From: an uncultured Clostridia bacterium
Lineage (GTDB): Bacteria > Bacillota > Clostridia > Christensenellales > Borkfalkiaceae
Direction of reading: 5' to 3'
NCBI GenBank assembly: GCA_947628675.1
Contig: CANRAR010000014.1
Location: 1-35,957, forward strand
Length of the DNA stretch: 35,957 bases
Shown here piece after piece: positions 1 to 8,320 of this stretch; within the stretch, counting starts at the first letter, position 1, and each line of letters begins with the position of its first letter. Below the pieces are notes generated by a model. The model searched no databases. It saw only the letters and a list, made by a program, of their open reading frames with translations, and was not told the origin of the DNA. The translations under genes were made by a program, and so were the position numbers.

Positions 1-371
1 CGCTGATACGAAGTGCATATTTAACGCCGCCTTGCGTTCCCTCAAAATAACCTTGCCAATCCGCGTCGATCTCAATGGCCTCCGCCGGTTCCTCTGTGCG
101 CAAGCAATTGGTAGATTTGAGACTGTCGGGCCCGCCACTGAGCATGACCGACTGATACGGACTGCCGCTCCACGGCGCTTCGATTTTCCAAGTTCCGCCC
201 GAGAGTGTAAAGCTGATGTGATCGCCTTTCACACACTCCGTCACCGTGCCGACACTGAACTCTCCGTCGCCAATCTTGAGTTCCACCTGCGTTGCGCTGA
301 TACGAAGTGCATATTTAACGCCGCCTTGCGTTCCCTCAAAATAACCTTGCCAATCCGCGTCGATCTCAATG
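1..371 (-). repeat. 294-bp (98-codon) direct repeat, second copy cut by the edge
   Basis: Bases 1-77 are identical to 295-371, an offset of 294 bp or 98 codons. The repeated module begins DADWQGYFEGTQGG. A more diverged copy lies at about 1213-1500. The array continues out of the window, so its total copy number cannot be read here. Confidence 0.92.
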
Positions 372-2791
372 ACCTCCGTCTCCGTTATGCGATCCAAAAG
401 TACGCACTCCGTCGCCCAACTGCCGTAAAAGAAATTCATTTTATCGTAACTGTCGGCATAATTTTGCAAACGATATACTGTCTCGTCGTCGCCAAGCGTA
501 AAGGTATAACCGCGCCCGTCGGTATATCCCGTAAGCGTCGCCTGCACAGGCTGAGCGTCGCCGATCGTCACGAAGATGCCCTCGTCCGTCACCGATACAT
601 GGTACTTGGTGCCGCTCTTTTCGCCCTCGAATTCGCCCTTGTATTCCTCTAAAATTTCCACTTCCGGCGGCGCGATGGGCTCGCCGTCCTTCACCGTAAA
701 CTGAATGCTATTGCCCGTGTTCTCCTTCTCAGAAACGCTGAGCGTATTGTCAGCGCCGAACATCATGGTATAGTCCTTGCCGCCCGCCGTAAAGTTGTAG
801 TACACGGTGCTTGCCTCTTGCAGCGTTTCAAACGCCGTTGCGGACGCGCCGTCAAGGGTGAGCGCCGTTTTTGTGACGGTCATCGTGTGATCGCCGGCCG
901 TCGTCGTCCACACGCCCACAAGGTTGTCGGGAATGGTGAGTTCGGGGGGCGTTATTTGCCCGCCTTGACGCGTGAATACGATGGGGTCGCCGCTGCCTCC
1001 CGAAAGAGTAAAGGTGTCGCCTTCCAACTCACCGGAGTATACCACGCCTTCCACCGTAAACGAATAGGTGGTAAAGGTCAATATGGTGTCCTTATGATAC
1101 GTAGTCGCCTGCTTGCCGTCCAAATCGATGGCCTGTTTGGTGATGGACAACGTGTGATCCGTGGCAGTCCATACGCCAATAAGTTCATCGTCCACGCCAA
1201 GCCCCGGATCTTCTGCGCGCGTACAAGTGGTAGATTTAAGATTATCGGAGCCGCCGCTGAGCATGACCGATTGATACGGACGTTGTGTGCCCCACGGCGC
1301 TTCGATTTTCCAAGTACCCTTGCCGGGGAGCGTAAAGCTGATATGATCGCCGTCCTTGTACTCTGTCACCGTGCCGGTGGCGAATATTTCGTCGCCGATC
1401 TTGAGTTCCACCTTCGTTTCGCCGATGCGCAGAGCAAAATTAACAGTTTGCGAATTGACAGTCTGATGACCTTCGTAGTATCCCTGCCAATCCGTGCCGA
1501 TCTCGATGACCTCCGGCGTGTCGGCTTCGTACTCCACCGTCACAGTGGTATCGGTGGTAAGTTGAATTTGCAACGTATTATCTTCTACTTCCGAGATCTT
1601 CTCCACGTTGTTGACTTTGATGGACTTCAACTTCTGTCCGCTCGGCGCGGTGATCGTCAGCGTGACGGTATCCCCCTCATGGTAGGTTCCCGTGGGCGCC
1701 GCCGTGACCGTTCCGTCCGCAGGCAACGAAAGCGTCACTTCTTGCGGCGGCGTGGGGATGTTCTCATACTCCACCGTAACAGTGGTATTGCCGCTGAGTT
1801 GAATCTCCAACGTGTTATCATCTACTTCCGAGATCTTCTCCACGTCGTTGACTTTGATGGACTTCAACTGTTGCCCATTCGGTGCCGTAATCGTGAGTAT
1901 GACGGTATCGCCCTCGTGGTAGGGCGCCGCGGGCGACGCCGTGACCGTATTATCCGCAGGCAACGTAAGCGTCACCACTTGCGGCGGCGTGGGGATGTTC
2001 TCATACTCCACCGTCACGGTGGTATCGGCGGTAAGTTGAATTTGCAACGTGTTCTCCGTCACTTCCGAGAACTTCTCCGTGCCGTTCACCTTGATGGACT
2101 TCAGTTGTTGCCCGCTCGGCGCGGTGATCGTGAGCGTGACGGTATCGCCCTCATGATAGGGCGCCGCGGGCGACGCCGTGACCGTATTATCCGCAGGCAA
2201 CGTGAGCGTCACCACCTGCGGCGGCGTGGGAATGTTCTCATACTCCACCGTCACGGTGGTATCGGCGGAGAGCACGATCTGCAACGTGTTCTCCGACACT
2301 TCCGTGACCTTCTCCGTGCCGTTCACCTTGATGGACTTTAACTGTTGCCCATTCGGCGCGGTGATCGTGAGCGTGACGGTATCGCCCTCATGGTAGGGAG
2401 CCGCGGGCGACGCCGTGACCGTTCCGTCCGTCGGCAATGTGAGCGTAACCACTTGCGGCTGGGCGGCGGTTTCTTCAAACGTCACCGCAACCGTCGTGTT
2501 TTTGCTCACGGCAAAGGTGAGTTTGCTCTCGACGAGCTCCTTATCTTCGCCGTTCAAAGTGACCTTCTTTACTTCAACGCCACTGTTGGGGACAACGGTC
2601 ACTGTAACCTGTTCGCCGGCCACATAACCGTTTTCCGATGCGGGCTTGCTTACGGTAACGCTGCCCAGCGTTTCATCGTACTGCGCTTGCACCGTGTAGT
2701 AAGCGGGCTGCATCAGATCGCCACAGGCGGTGCAGATGCCGAGTGTAAGGGTGAGCACCGCCAAGAACAAGAAAATTTTACGTAGTTTCAT
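1..2791 (-). CDS. Secreted repeat lipoprotein, C-terminus beyond the window
   Basis: The frame is open from the ATG at 2791 to the window edge (930 codons), so the gene is partial. A good ribosome site (GAGGTG) lies 6 nt before the ATG. The N-terminus is a signal peptide (KLRK, then a hydrophobic stretch) ending in CTAC|GD; Cys23 is the likely lipidated residue, although -3 is Cys rather than Leu. Next come one divergent beta-rich repeat (about residues 28-108), four 79-residue repeats of the VTLTLP...YHEGDTVTLTITAP type, and several beta-rich modules starting DWQGYxEG or GVWT. The 79-residue modules resemble bacterial surface 'divergent repeat' domains. The later modules resemble those at the C-terminus of the large protein at the other edge of the window. 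I see no enzyme motif. A role as a lipid-anchored adhesin or binding protein is inference. Confidence 0.85.
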   Translation of the reverse strand, partial: MKLRKIFLFLAVLTLTLGICTACGDLMQPAYYTVQAQYDETLGSVTVSKPASENGYVAGEQVTVTVVPNSGVEVKKVTLNGEDKELVESKLTFAVSKNTTVAVTFEETAAQPQVVTLTLPTDGTVTASPAAPYHEGDTVTLTITAPNGQQLKSIKVNGTEKVTEVSENTLQIVLSADTTVTVEYENIPTPPQVVTLTLPADNTVTASPAAPYHEGDTVTLTITAPSGQQLKSIKVNGTEKFSEVTENTLQIQLTADTTVTVEYENIPTPPQVVTLTLPADNTVTASPAAPYHEGDTVILTITAPNGQQLKSIKVNDVEKISEVDDNTLEIQLSGNTTVTVEYENIPTPPQEVTLSLPADGTVTAAPTGTYHEGDTVTLTITAPSGQKLKSIKVNNVEKISEVEDNTLQIQLTTDTTVTVEYEADTPEVIEIGTDWQGYYEGHQTVNSQTVNFALRIGETKVELKIGDEIFATGTVTEYKDGDHISFTLPGKGTWKIEAPWGTQRPYQSVMLSGGSDNLKSTTCTRAEDPGLGVDDELIGVWTATDHTLSITKQAIDLDGKQATTYHKDTILTFTTYSFTVEGVVYSGELEGDTFTLSGGSGDPIVFTRQGGQITPPELTIPDNLVGVWTTTAGDHTMTVTKTALTLDGASATAFETLQEASTVYYNFTAGGKDYTMMFGADNTLSVSEKENTGNSIQFTVKDGEPIAPPEVEILEEYKGEFEGEKSGTKYHVSVTDEGIFVTIGDAQPVQATLTGYTDGRGYTFTLGDDETVYRLQNYADSYDKMNFFYGSWATECVLLDRITETEVIEIDADWQGYFEGTQGGVKYALRISATQVELKIGDGEFSVGTVTECVKGDHISFTLSGGTWKIEAPWSGSPYQSVMLSGGPDSLKSTNCLRTEEPAEAIEIDADWQGYFEGTQGGVKYALRIS
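1528..2475 (-). repeat. Four tandem 237-bp coding repeats (79 codons each)
   Basis: The same phrase around 'tactccaccgt' recurs at 1527, 1764, 2001 and 2238, exactly 237 bp apart, so four near-identical in-frame copies encode 79-residue modules. Similarity is high at DNA level, including synonymous positions. That points to recent duplication or gene conversion and makes copy-number change by recombination likely. Confidence 0.93.
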
Positions 2792-2813
2792 ATCCTACAC
2801 CTCTTTATTGCTG

Positions 2814-2843
2814 ATAATACACCCCCCCCCGTAAAAATGTCAA
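2814..2843 (-). promoter_or_regulatory. Sigma-A promoter with a G9 tract in the spacer
   Basis: On the minus strand a perfect -35 TTGACA (2843-2838) and -10 TATTAT (2819-2814) are separated by 18 nt. The spacer reads TTTTTAC, then nine G, then TG. The start codon of the lipoprotein lies about 22 nt past the -10. Loss of one G would give the optimal 17-nt spacer and gain of one would give 19, so slippage in the tract should change promoter strength. Confidence 0.8.
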
Positions 2844-3252
2844 GCAAATTTACGTAATTTTATAAATTTATACTACAAAAATTAAAAAAATTTTGAAACA
2901 AAGGATCGTTTTTGCGTTTTTTATTCATTATCTCTAAATATATTCATTTTTCGCCGTTTGCCGCCCAAAAATCCCATCTTTGCCTGTTTTTCTGCCCCAC
3001 CCCCCTATCGCCCGCACGTATTATGCCGCCCGCACGTATTATGCCGTCGAAGGGCGGCGTGATATTTTTGGGGCAAGGCAGACTTCGTTGTTCGGGATTC
3101 TTCCGTCGCTACGCTCCGTCAGAATGACGCGGTAACACAGGGCAGAGGCGGCGTGATTGGTTCCCGAGGGGGGCGGAAAGGAAGGCTCCCGAGGGGGGGC
3201 GGAAAGGAAGACGGCCGCGGAGGGGGCTTCTCACAAGATATAAAGGCATAAG
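2844..3252. other. Intergenic stretch with an 18-bp tandem repeat
   Basis: I see no convincing gene here. The first 110 bases are AT-rich. At 3010-3045 the 18-mer GCCCGCACGTATTATGCC occurs twice in tandem. Then come G-rich phrases (CCGAGGGGGGCGGAAAGGAAG occurs nearly twice at 3164-3211) and the phrase CAGAATGACGCGG. The reverse complement of that phrase recurs in the 25.4-25.5 kb intergenic region. This looks like lineage-specific intergenic repeat material. Confidence 0.6.
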
Positions 3253-3281
3253 AAAAAAGCGGCCGAGGGGGTCGCTTTTTC
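3253..3281 (-). terminator. Rho-independent terminator of the MarR/ABC operon
   Basis: The minus strand reads AAAAAGCG, a short inner stem and loop, then CGCTTTTTT. An 8-bp stem extended by two or three pairs is followed by a T run. It lies about 20 nt after the stop of the 25-residue peptide. Its symmetry would also allow termination on the plus strand. Confidence 0.8.
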
Positions 3282-3299
3282 TTGCTCCAAAGGGGGAGC

Positions 3300-3377
3300 T
3301 CACTTCTTCAAAAGATTCTTGAGGTACTCTTCGTACTCCTCTTCCGTGATCGCCTTCACCTTGTTCTTCTTTGCCAT
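3300..3377 (-). CDS. Predicted 25-residue charged small protein
   Basis: A short frame encodes MAKKNKVKAITEEEYEEYLK followed by NLLKK. It starts with ATG at 3377, has a GAGG ribosome site 8 nt upstream, and ends with TGA at 3300. It lies 51 nt downstream of the ATPase-permease gene and just before the operon terminator. The peptide has a lysine-rich N-terminus and a probable amphipathic acidic-then-basic helix. It has no membrane segment and no signal peptide. I do not recognise a family. Co-transcription with the transporter suggests a link to it, or an independent small regulatory or ribosome-associated protein. No function can be assigned. Confidence 0.6.
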   Translation of the reverse strand: MAKKNKVKAITEEEYEEYLKNLLKK

Positions 3378-3428
3378 GGGAAAACCTCGCTGGTTGGATT
3401 ACCGTAAGTATTCCCCACGGCGTGGAAT

Positions 3429-6227
3429 TTATTCGGTGCGCAGGGCGATGACGGGATCCTTCTTCGCCGCCTTCGCCGCGGGGATGAGCCCCGAGATGAG
3501 GGTTAGGGCGACGCTGACGCAGATCATGATGAACGCCGTGAGCGGTTGCAGGGAGGCTATGCCCGCGATGCCCGTAAACGACTTGATGACCGCGCTGACG
3601 ATGAAACTCAAAATGTAGGTGACGGCAACGCCGAACACGCCCGCGGCGAGCCCGATGATGAACGTCTCCGCGTTGAACAGGTTCTTGATATCCCGCTTGC
3701 TCGCGCCGAGACTTCGGAGAACCCCTATCTCCTTGACGCGCTCTACGACAGATACGTAGGTGATGATGCCGATCATGACCGACGAGACGATGAGCGAGAT
3801 GGACGTAAACGCCACGAGTACGTAGGTGATGACGTCGAGCATGGTCTGCATGATGCCCATGAGGAGCCCCACGCGGTCGGTATAGGTGATCTTATCCTCC
3901 TCGGCGCGCCCGTTCGCATTGTTCCATGCGTCGAGATATTCGAGCACGTGCTCCTTCGCGTCGAAGTCGGAGGGGTAGAGAAAGACGCCGTTGGGCTTAT
4001 CGCTCCCGCCGAGGAGACGCAACACGGTATCCTGCGTGACGTTGATATACATCGTCGTCGTGCCGAGCGGCAGTTCGACGGGGAAGCCGAAGTAGTTGCC
4101 GTTGCTGAGGTGCATCGAGGGCGAGAGGTAAACCGTGCCGTCCTCGTTGATATACGGCTTGATGTCGTCGGGAATTTCGACCCCCGCGGGGATCTTCATC
4201 TTCGCGCCGCCCTCATCCGCAAGCATCCACTTTACGATCTCCGACTTCATATTGTGGGAGATGTAATTTGCGATCGCAGCCTCGGTGAAATTGAGCCCCT
4301 CGGTGAGGCACCCGTATGTGCGCCCCTCTTTGAGACGTACGATGGCGGAGACGTGCATGGGCATACCGAGTTCATCCTCCCCATCCGTTGCATTGAGGCT
4401 GCTGCGCGAACCGCTATATGTAAAGGGTTGGGCGGTCGGGAGAGCATTCGCGTCCTTTGTGTAGACCGCATCGTTATAGAACAGCGTGTACTGCTTTTTC
4501 AGAATGTCGTCGAAGGAGACCGTCATGGGCTCGGTATCTTTTCCCTCCTCCTGCTGTTCGCCGAGTTTGAAGAGATCCATAAAACTCGATTCGGGGATAT
4601 AGCCGAGCTGGGCGAGGGTGAGGTCGGTCATTTCGTTGGTCTCGCCCACGACGAGCACCGCCTCGTTCATGTTCTTGGGGAACTCGCCCGCAATGATGTC
4701 GTACTGATCCTGCACATACTTCCCGTATTCCTCCGCCTCGAAGTCGGAAGTTCCCGGCATGACGCCGAGAATATCGTCGAAAAAGTTGACATACTGCAGA
4801 AGCGACTTGTACTCGGGCGCAAGGGTGACGAGGTCGTTGGAATAGAAATCCCGCAAAAAAGACAACGAGACGTTCTGATCTTTTACTTCGGTCGTATTGC
4901 CCGCCTGATCCTTCACGCCGCCCGTTGTGACCTGCGTGAACAGGTTATCGGTGAGCGTGACGCCATACGAATATTTGATGGCGGAGATCCAATCGGGGTG
5001 ATCGGCCTTGCCCTTTTCGAGATAGTTGAGATAGTCCTCGGAGATGTTGTTGGTGACGGCGATGCCCTGCGCGAGTTGCGTCAGGAAGGAGTTGACGTAC
5101 ACCTTATCGCCGATCTGATCCATATCGGGCATATCGTTCATGGAGCCCGCGTTATCCATGACCGCCGAAAGATCGAGCGTGTTCTGCTGGATCTCCACGG
5201 GATAGTACGAGAGCATATCTTCCTCGGTGCGGCGGATATAACTGTTGAAGCCCGAGGAGAGCGCCAAAACGAGGCAGACCGAGATGATGCCGATGCTCCC
5301 CGCGACCGACGTGATGATGGTGCGTCCCTTCTTTGTAAGCAGGTTGCGCGCCGAGAGCGCGAGCGACGTCAAAAAGCCCATCTTCGCGCGCGGTTTTTTC
5401 TCCCTCTTCTTCTTTTTCGGGGGCTGCTCCGCCGACACTGGCTGCGCCTCGACCTCGGACATGGTGGGCTCCTCCGCCGTCTCCGCGGGCGCCGCAGCCT
5501 CTGCGGACTGTTCCGCGGCCTTAGCGATCTCCGCCGCCTCTTCCTCCGCGGAATAGGGGGCGGAATCCTCCTCCACGAGGCCGTCGTGCAGGCGCACGAT
5601 GCGCGTTGCGTACTGCTCGGCAAGTTCGGGGTTGTGCGTCACCATGATGACGAGCCGCTCGGAGGCGATCTCCTTCATGAGGTCCATGATCTGGACGCTC
5701 GTCTTGCTGTCGAGTGCGCCCGTGGGCTCATCGGCAAGCAAAATATCGGGGTTGTTGACGAGGGCGCGCGCAATGGCGACGCGCTGCATCTGCCCGCCCG
5801 AGAGTTGGTTAGGGCGCTTGTTGAGTTCTTCGCCCAGCCCCACGCGCTCCAAGGCCTCGGCGGCGCGCTTCTTGCGCTCCTCCTTGCCGACGCCCGCAAT
5901 GGTGAGCGCGAGTTCCACGTTGGAGAGCACGTTCTGGTGCGGGATGAGGTTGTAGTTCTGGAACACGAACCCGATGCGGTGGTTGCGGTAGACGTCCCAA
6001 TCGCGGTCCTTGAAGTCCTTGGTGGATCTGCCTTGAATGACGAGATCGCCCGAGGTATAGTGGTCGAGCCCGCCGATGATGTTGAGGAGCGTCGTTTTGC
6101 CGCAGCCCGAGGGGCCTAAAATGCACACAAATTCGCTCTTGCGGAATTGGAGGCTCACCCCTTTGAGGGCGTGGACGGCGCCCGAAGCGACCTTATAGTC
6201 CTTTTTGATGTCAGTCAGTTTGAGCAT
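3429..6227 (-). CDS. ABC transporter: MacB/LolD-type ATPase fused to FtsX-like permease
   Basis: The 932-residue protein joins an ATPase and a permease. The ATPase has Walker [10 protein letters not shown] at 38-46, Q-loop Gln90, signature LSGGQ at 142-146, Walker B ILLADEP at 162-168 and His198. An acidic Ala/Glu-rich linker (about 220-270) and a KKKKREKK basic patch follow. The permease has one membrane helix (about 303-327), a long extracytoplasmic region, three C-terminal helices and the motif [13 protein letters not shown]. This is the four-helix MacB/FtsX layout. Such proteins drive periplasm-facing mechanotransmission or export of peptides, lipids or drugs; they often give antimicrobial peptide resistance in Firmicutes. 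The gene starts 9 nt after the MarR gene, whose stop overlaps its ribosome site, so the two are likely translated from one mRNA. The substrate cannot be told. Confidence 0.93.
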   Translation of the reverse strand: MLKLTDIKKDYKVASGAVHALKGVSLQFRKSEFVCILGPSGCGKTTLLNIIGGLDHYTSGDLVIQGRSTKDFKDRDWDVYRNHRIGFVFQNYNLIPHQNVLSNVELALTIAGVGKEERKKRAAEALERVGLGEELNKRPNQLSGGQMQRVAIARALVNNPDILLADEPTGALDSKTSVQIMDLMKEIASERLVIMVTHNPELAEQYATRIVRLHDGLVEEDSAPYSAEEEAAEIAKAAEQSAEAAAPAETAEEPTMSEVEAQPVSAEQPPKKKKREKKPRAKMGFLTSLALSARNLLTKKGRTIITSVAGSIGIISVCLVLALSSGFNSYIRRTEEDMLSYYPVEIQQNTLDLSAVMDNAGSMNDMPDMDQIGDKVYVNSFLTQLAQGIAVTNNISEDYLNYLEKGKADHPDWISAIKYSYGVTLTDNLFTQVTTGGVKDQAGNTTEVKDQNVSLSFLRDFYSNDLVTLAPEYKSLLQYVNFFDDILGVMPGTSDFEAEEYGKYVQDQYDIIAGEFPKNMNEAVLVVGETNEMTDLTLAQLGYIPESSFMDLFKLGEQQEEGKDTEPMTVSFDDILKKQYTLFYNDAVYTKDANALPTAQPFTYSGSRSSLNATDGEDELGMPMHVSAIVRLKEGRTYGCLTEGLNFTEAAIANYISHNMKSEIVKWMLADEGGAKMKIPAGVEIPDDIKPYINEDGTVYLSPSMHLSNGNYFGFPVELPLGTTTMYINVTQDTVLRLLGGSDKPNGVFLYPSDFDAKEHVLEYLDAWNNANGRAEEDKITYTDRVGLLMGIMQTMLDVITYVLVAFTSISLIVSSVMIGIITYVSVVERVKEIGVLRSLGASKRDIKNLFNAETFIIGLAAGVFGVAVTYILSFIVSAVIKSFTGIAGIASLQPLTAFIMICVSVALTLISGLIPAAKAAKKDPVIALRTE

Positions 6228-6236
6228 ATCTCTTCC

Positions 6237-6698
6237 TCATTCGGCGTGTTCGCTCGAAATTTTTTTCTTCGCCGCGCCGAGAGCGGCGCAAAATTCTCTG
6301 TACAGTTTGACGAGTTCGTTCATCTTCCTCTCGCCGAGCGTCACCGAGACGCGCTCCATAATGGCGTTTGCCTGCGCGCACTGCTCGTAGAACACGGCGA
6401 GGGAGTGCTCCGTAAGCCGCACGTAGGCGATCTTCTTGTCGTTCGGCGCCGACGTGCGCATCACGATGCCCCGCTCTTCGAGTTTGGTGACGACCTGCGA
6501 GACCGCCGACCGCGTGATGCCGAGGCGGCGCGCAAGTTCGGAGGAGATGATGTCCTTTCCCTTCTCCCGTTCCATGAGGATCTCGCGGATCATGCGGAAC
6601 TCCGTGCGGGAAAGTTTTGCCGCGTCCGCAAAGAGGTTCAGATCCTCCATTTCCTTGGTGATTTGGATAAAGTTGATGAGATGTTCGTTGATTTCCAT
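6237..6698 (-). CDS. MarR-family transcriptional regulator
   Basis: The 153-residue protein has the MarR winged-helix layout: helical N-terminus, HTH at about 53-75 (SSELARRLGITRSAVSQVV), wing with NDKKIAYVRLTE at about 86-98, and C-terminal dimerisation helices. Its length is typical. The ATG at 6698 has a GAGGA ribosome site. It is the first gene of the operon with the ATPase-permease, and a palindrome overlaps the operon start. By analogy with the family it likely represses its own operon until a ligand, perhaps an antimicrobial or a lipid, binds. The ligand is unknown. Confidence 0.93.
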   Translation of the reverse strand: MEINEHLINFIQITKEMEDLNLFADAAKLSRTEFRMIREILMEREKGKDIISSELARRLGITRSAVSQVVTKLEERGIVMRTSAPNDKKIAYVRLTEHSLAVFYEQCAQANAIMERVSVTLGERKMNELVKLYREFCAALGAAKKKISSEHAE

Positions 6699-6714
6699 TT
6701 TTTCCTCTGCTTAT

Positions 6715-6736
6715 GATTGTTTCGTACTGAACAATC
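6715..6736. promoter_or_regulatory. Palindromic operator at the MarR operon start
   Basis: GATTGTT and AACAATC form 7-bp inverted arms separated by 8 nt. The site lies 6 nt past the -10 box, over the expected transcription start. The arm length and position fit a MarR dimer site giving autorepression. Confidence 0.7.
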
Positions 6737-6742
6737 CTATTT

Positions 6743-6772
6743 ATTATATACATTCACCCGCGGAATTGTCAA
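6743..6772 (-). promoter_or_regulatory. Sigma-A promoter of the MarR-ABC operon
   Basis: On the minus strand a perfect TTGACA (6772-6767), an 18-nt spacer and a perfect TATAAT (6748-6743). The start codon follows 44 nt further on. Confidence 0.85.
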
Positions 6773-6837
6773 CAAAATTAAAGTATAAAATTCATAAAAT
6801 TTACAATTTTTTTACAAAAACCCACAAACGCTACGAA

Positions 6838-6872
6838 AAAACCGCCCTCACGGCGATCGCTTGGGCGGTTTT
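6838..6872 (-). terminator. Rho-independent terminator overlapping the methyltransferase 3' end
   Basis: The minus strand has AAAACCGCCC and GGGCGGTTTT arms (10 bp) around a 15-nt loop, followed by more T. The TGA stop of the methyltransferase gene sits in the loop, so the last codons double as the first arm of the hairpin. Confidence 0.85.
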
Positions 6873-7975
6873 CCGGGATAGGCATAAAACGTACACGGAA
6901 TATGGGCGTTCGAGAGCGGCTTTTTCTTGGGACACCTGCCGAACGCGCGCTCCGCGCCCTCAAAGGCGGAGAGAAAATAACAACTCCAATCGGGCAGGCG
7001 GCGGAAGGTCGTTGCAAAGTCGCGGTAGAGCGAAAAGAGGTCGTCGTCCCGCCCCAACCGCTCCCCATAGGGCGGATTGGAGACGAGTACGCCGTAGGGC
7101 TCGGCGGAAGTGAACGCGCGCATATCGGCACATTGGAAGCGGATGTGCTCAAAAACGCCCGCCCGCGCGGCGTGAAATTTGGTGATCTCGATGGCGCGCA
7201 TGGAGATGTCCCCCGCAAAGACGGGCGGAATTTCGCCGCGGAAGCGTACATCCGCCGCCTCCTCCCGCGCCTTTTCAAGGGCGCCTGCGGGCGCACATTT
7301 CCACCGCACAAAGTCGAAGTCCCGCCCCGCGCCGGGGGCAATGTTCAAAGCGTACATGGCGGCCTCGATGGGCAGAGTTCCGCTCCCGCAGAAGAGGTCG
7401 GCAAAGGCCTTGCCGCGGCGGAAATAACTACTCTCCACCATCGCCGCCGCCACCGTCTCGCGGAGGGTCGCGTCGTACGTCCTGACGCGGTAGCCGCGCT
7501 TGTGGAGCCCGTCGCCCGAGGTGTCGAGGGTGATGCTCGCAACGTCGTTTATTATAGAGACGCCTACCACGGCGCGCTCCCCTTTCTCGTCAAAAGAGGT
7601 CGTGCCGAGTTTTTCCGAGAGCCGACGAAGGACTGCCTTTTTGGCGACGCCGCCCGCCGCCTTCACCGCGACGAGTTTGCTCTTGTGGCTTTTCCCGTCC
7701 ATAAAAATCGCAGAATGGGGTGCCAAAAACTCCTCCCACGGAAGGGAAAACACGCCGTTAAAGAGTTCATCGAAGGTGTGCGCGGGAAACCGCCCGAGTT
7801 CGATGAGTACCCGCTCGCCCGCGCGCAGAAAGACGTTGAGACGGGCGACGTCAAAGAAGTCGCCCGCAAGCGAAATGCGCCCGGCTTCGGCGGGACAGTC
7901 GCCGTAGCCAAGCGCCTTTAATTGCCGTTTGACGGAAGCCTCGCATCCCGCCGTCACGGGAATGAGGAGTTTCAT
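6848..7975 (-). CDS. THUMP-domain class I SAM-dependent RNA methyltransferase (YpsC/RlmL-like)
   Basis: The 375-residue protein has an N-terminal THUMP region (about 1-160, RNA binding) and a Rossmann methyltransferase domain. That domain carries the SAM motif DLFCGSGTLPIEAA near residue 193 and the catalytic motif NPPYGERLG near 300. The NPPY motif fits N2-guanine or N6-adenine methylation. In this family (B. subtilis YpsC, N-terminal part of E. coli RlmL) the likely product is m2G in 23S rRNA; the exact base is inference. The ATG has an AAAGGA ribosome site 10 nt upstream. No promoter is obvious in the repeat-rich DNA before it. It stands alone and ends in its own terminator. Confidence 0.88.
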   Translation of the reverse strand: MKLLIPVTAGCEASVKRQLKALGYGDCPAEAGRISLAGDFFDVARLNVFLRAGERVLIELGRFPAHTFDELFNGVFSLPWEEFLAPHSAIFMDGKSHKSKLVAVKAAGGVAKKAVLRRLSEKLGTTSFDEKGERAVVGVSIINDVASITLDTSGDGLHKRGYRVRTYDATLRETVAAAMVESSYFRRGKAFADLFCGSGTLPIEAAMYALNIAPGAGRDFDFVRWKCAPAGALEKAREEAADVRFRGEIPPVFAGDISMRAIEITKFHAARAGVFEHIRFQCADMRAFTSAEPYGVLVSNPPYGERLGRDDDLFSLYRDFATTFRRLPDWSCYFLSAFEGAERAFGRCPKKKPLSNAHIPCTFYAYPGKPPKRSP

Positions 7976-8251
7976 AATCTGTGTTCCTTTCCCCCACCCC
8001 CGTCTCTTTGAGACACCCCCTCCTCGGAGGGGGCTGGGGGGAGGCGGTTATCGCGCCGCCGAGCTACCGCACGGCGACGCTTGGTGCGAGGCGGGTCTCC
8101 CGCCGCTGCACGACCCAATTTGCCGCATACTTGCGGCTTAATGTCTGGTCGAACGCCCCGCGCGCACCATTTACAATCTAAGCGCGGCACGAGCGGCGCA
8201 GCCGCGAAGTAATGAGACGTTGACCCAAGAGGACGCAAACGCCTATTTCCC
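7976..8251. repeat. Intergenic stretch of dispersed repeats
   Basis: I see no credible gene in this gap. It holds a G/C-rich hairpin (CCCCCTCC and GGAGGGGG near 8016-8033) and the phrase at 8184-8211: GCGGCACGAGCGGC, three variable bases, then GCCGCGAAGTA. The same phrase with a different middle triplet recurs at 25577-25604, also between genes. Frames open across it on either strand have low-complexity, Arg/Pro-rich translations and no ribosome site. Confidence 0.65.
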
Positions 8252-8315
8252 TCGTTCAATTTATTTTTGAGCATACGCCCCCCAAGGGGCGGAGACGAAA
8301 AAAGAAATTGAACGA
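8252..8315. repeat. Long inverted repeat with nested GC hairpin
   Basis: Arms TCGTTCAATTT (8252-8262) and AAATTGAACGA (8305-8315) are perfectly complementary over 11 bp. Inside lie a second GCCCC/GGGGC hairpin (about 8277-8291) and T/A-rich sides that can also partly pair. It follows the CNNM gene stop directly, so it may end that transcript. It could also be the remnant of a small inverted-repeat element. Confidence 0.65.
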
Positions 8316-8320
8316 AATTT

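Noticed and set aside
1528-2475. The regular 237-bp spacing as a CRISPR-like array
   Set aside because: The units are long, contiguous and in frame, with no short repeat/unique spacer pattern and no cas genes. They encode protein modules.
818-2785. Long plus-strand frames in the first 2.8 kb
   Set aside because: They are the complement of the repeat lipoprotein; their apparent repeats only mirror those of the real gene.
3109-3303. A 64-codon minus-strand frame in the 3.1 kb gap
   Set aside because: It is made of G-rich intergenic repeat phrases, overlaps the terminator and has no ribosome site.
3546-6119. An 857-codon plus-strand frame opposite the ATPase-permease gene
   Set aside because: Arg/Asp/His-rich shadow of a clear ABC transporter gene, with no family motifs.
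7972-8274. A 100-codon minus-strand frame before the methyltransferase gene
   Set aside because: Covers dispersed repeat DNA, is rich in Arg/Pro and would overlap the methyltransferase start. No ribosome site.
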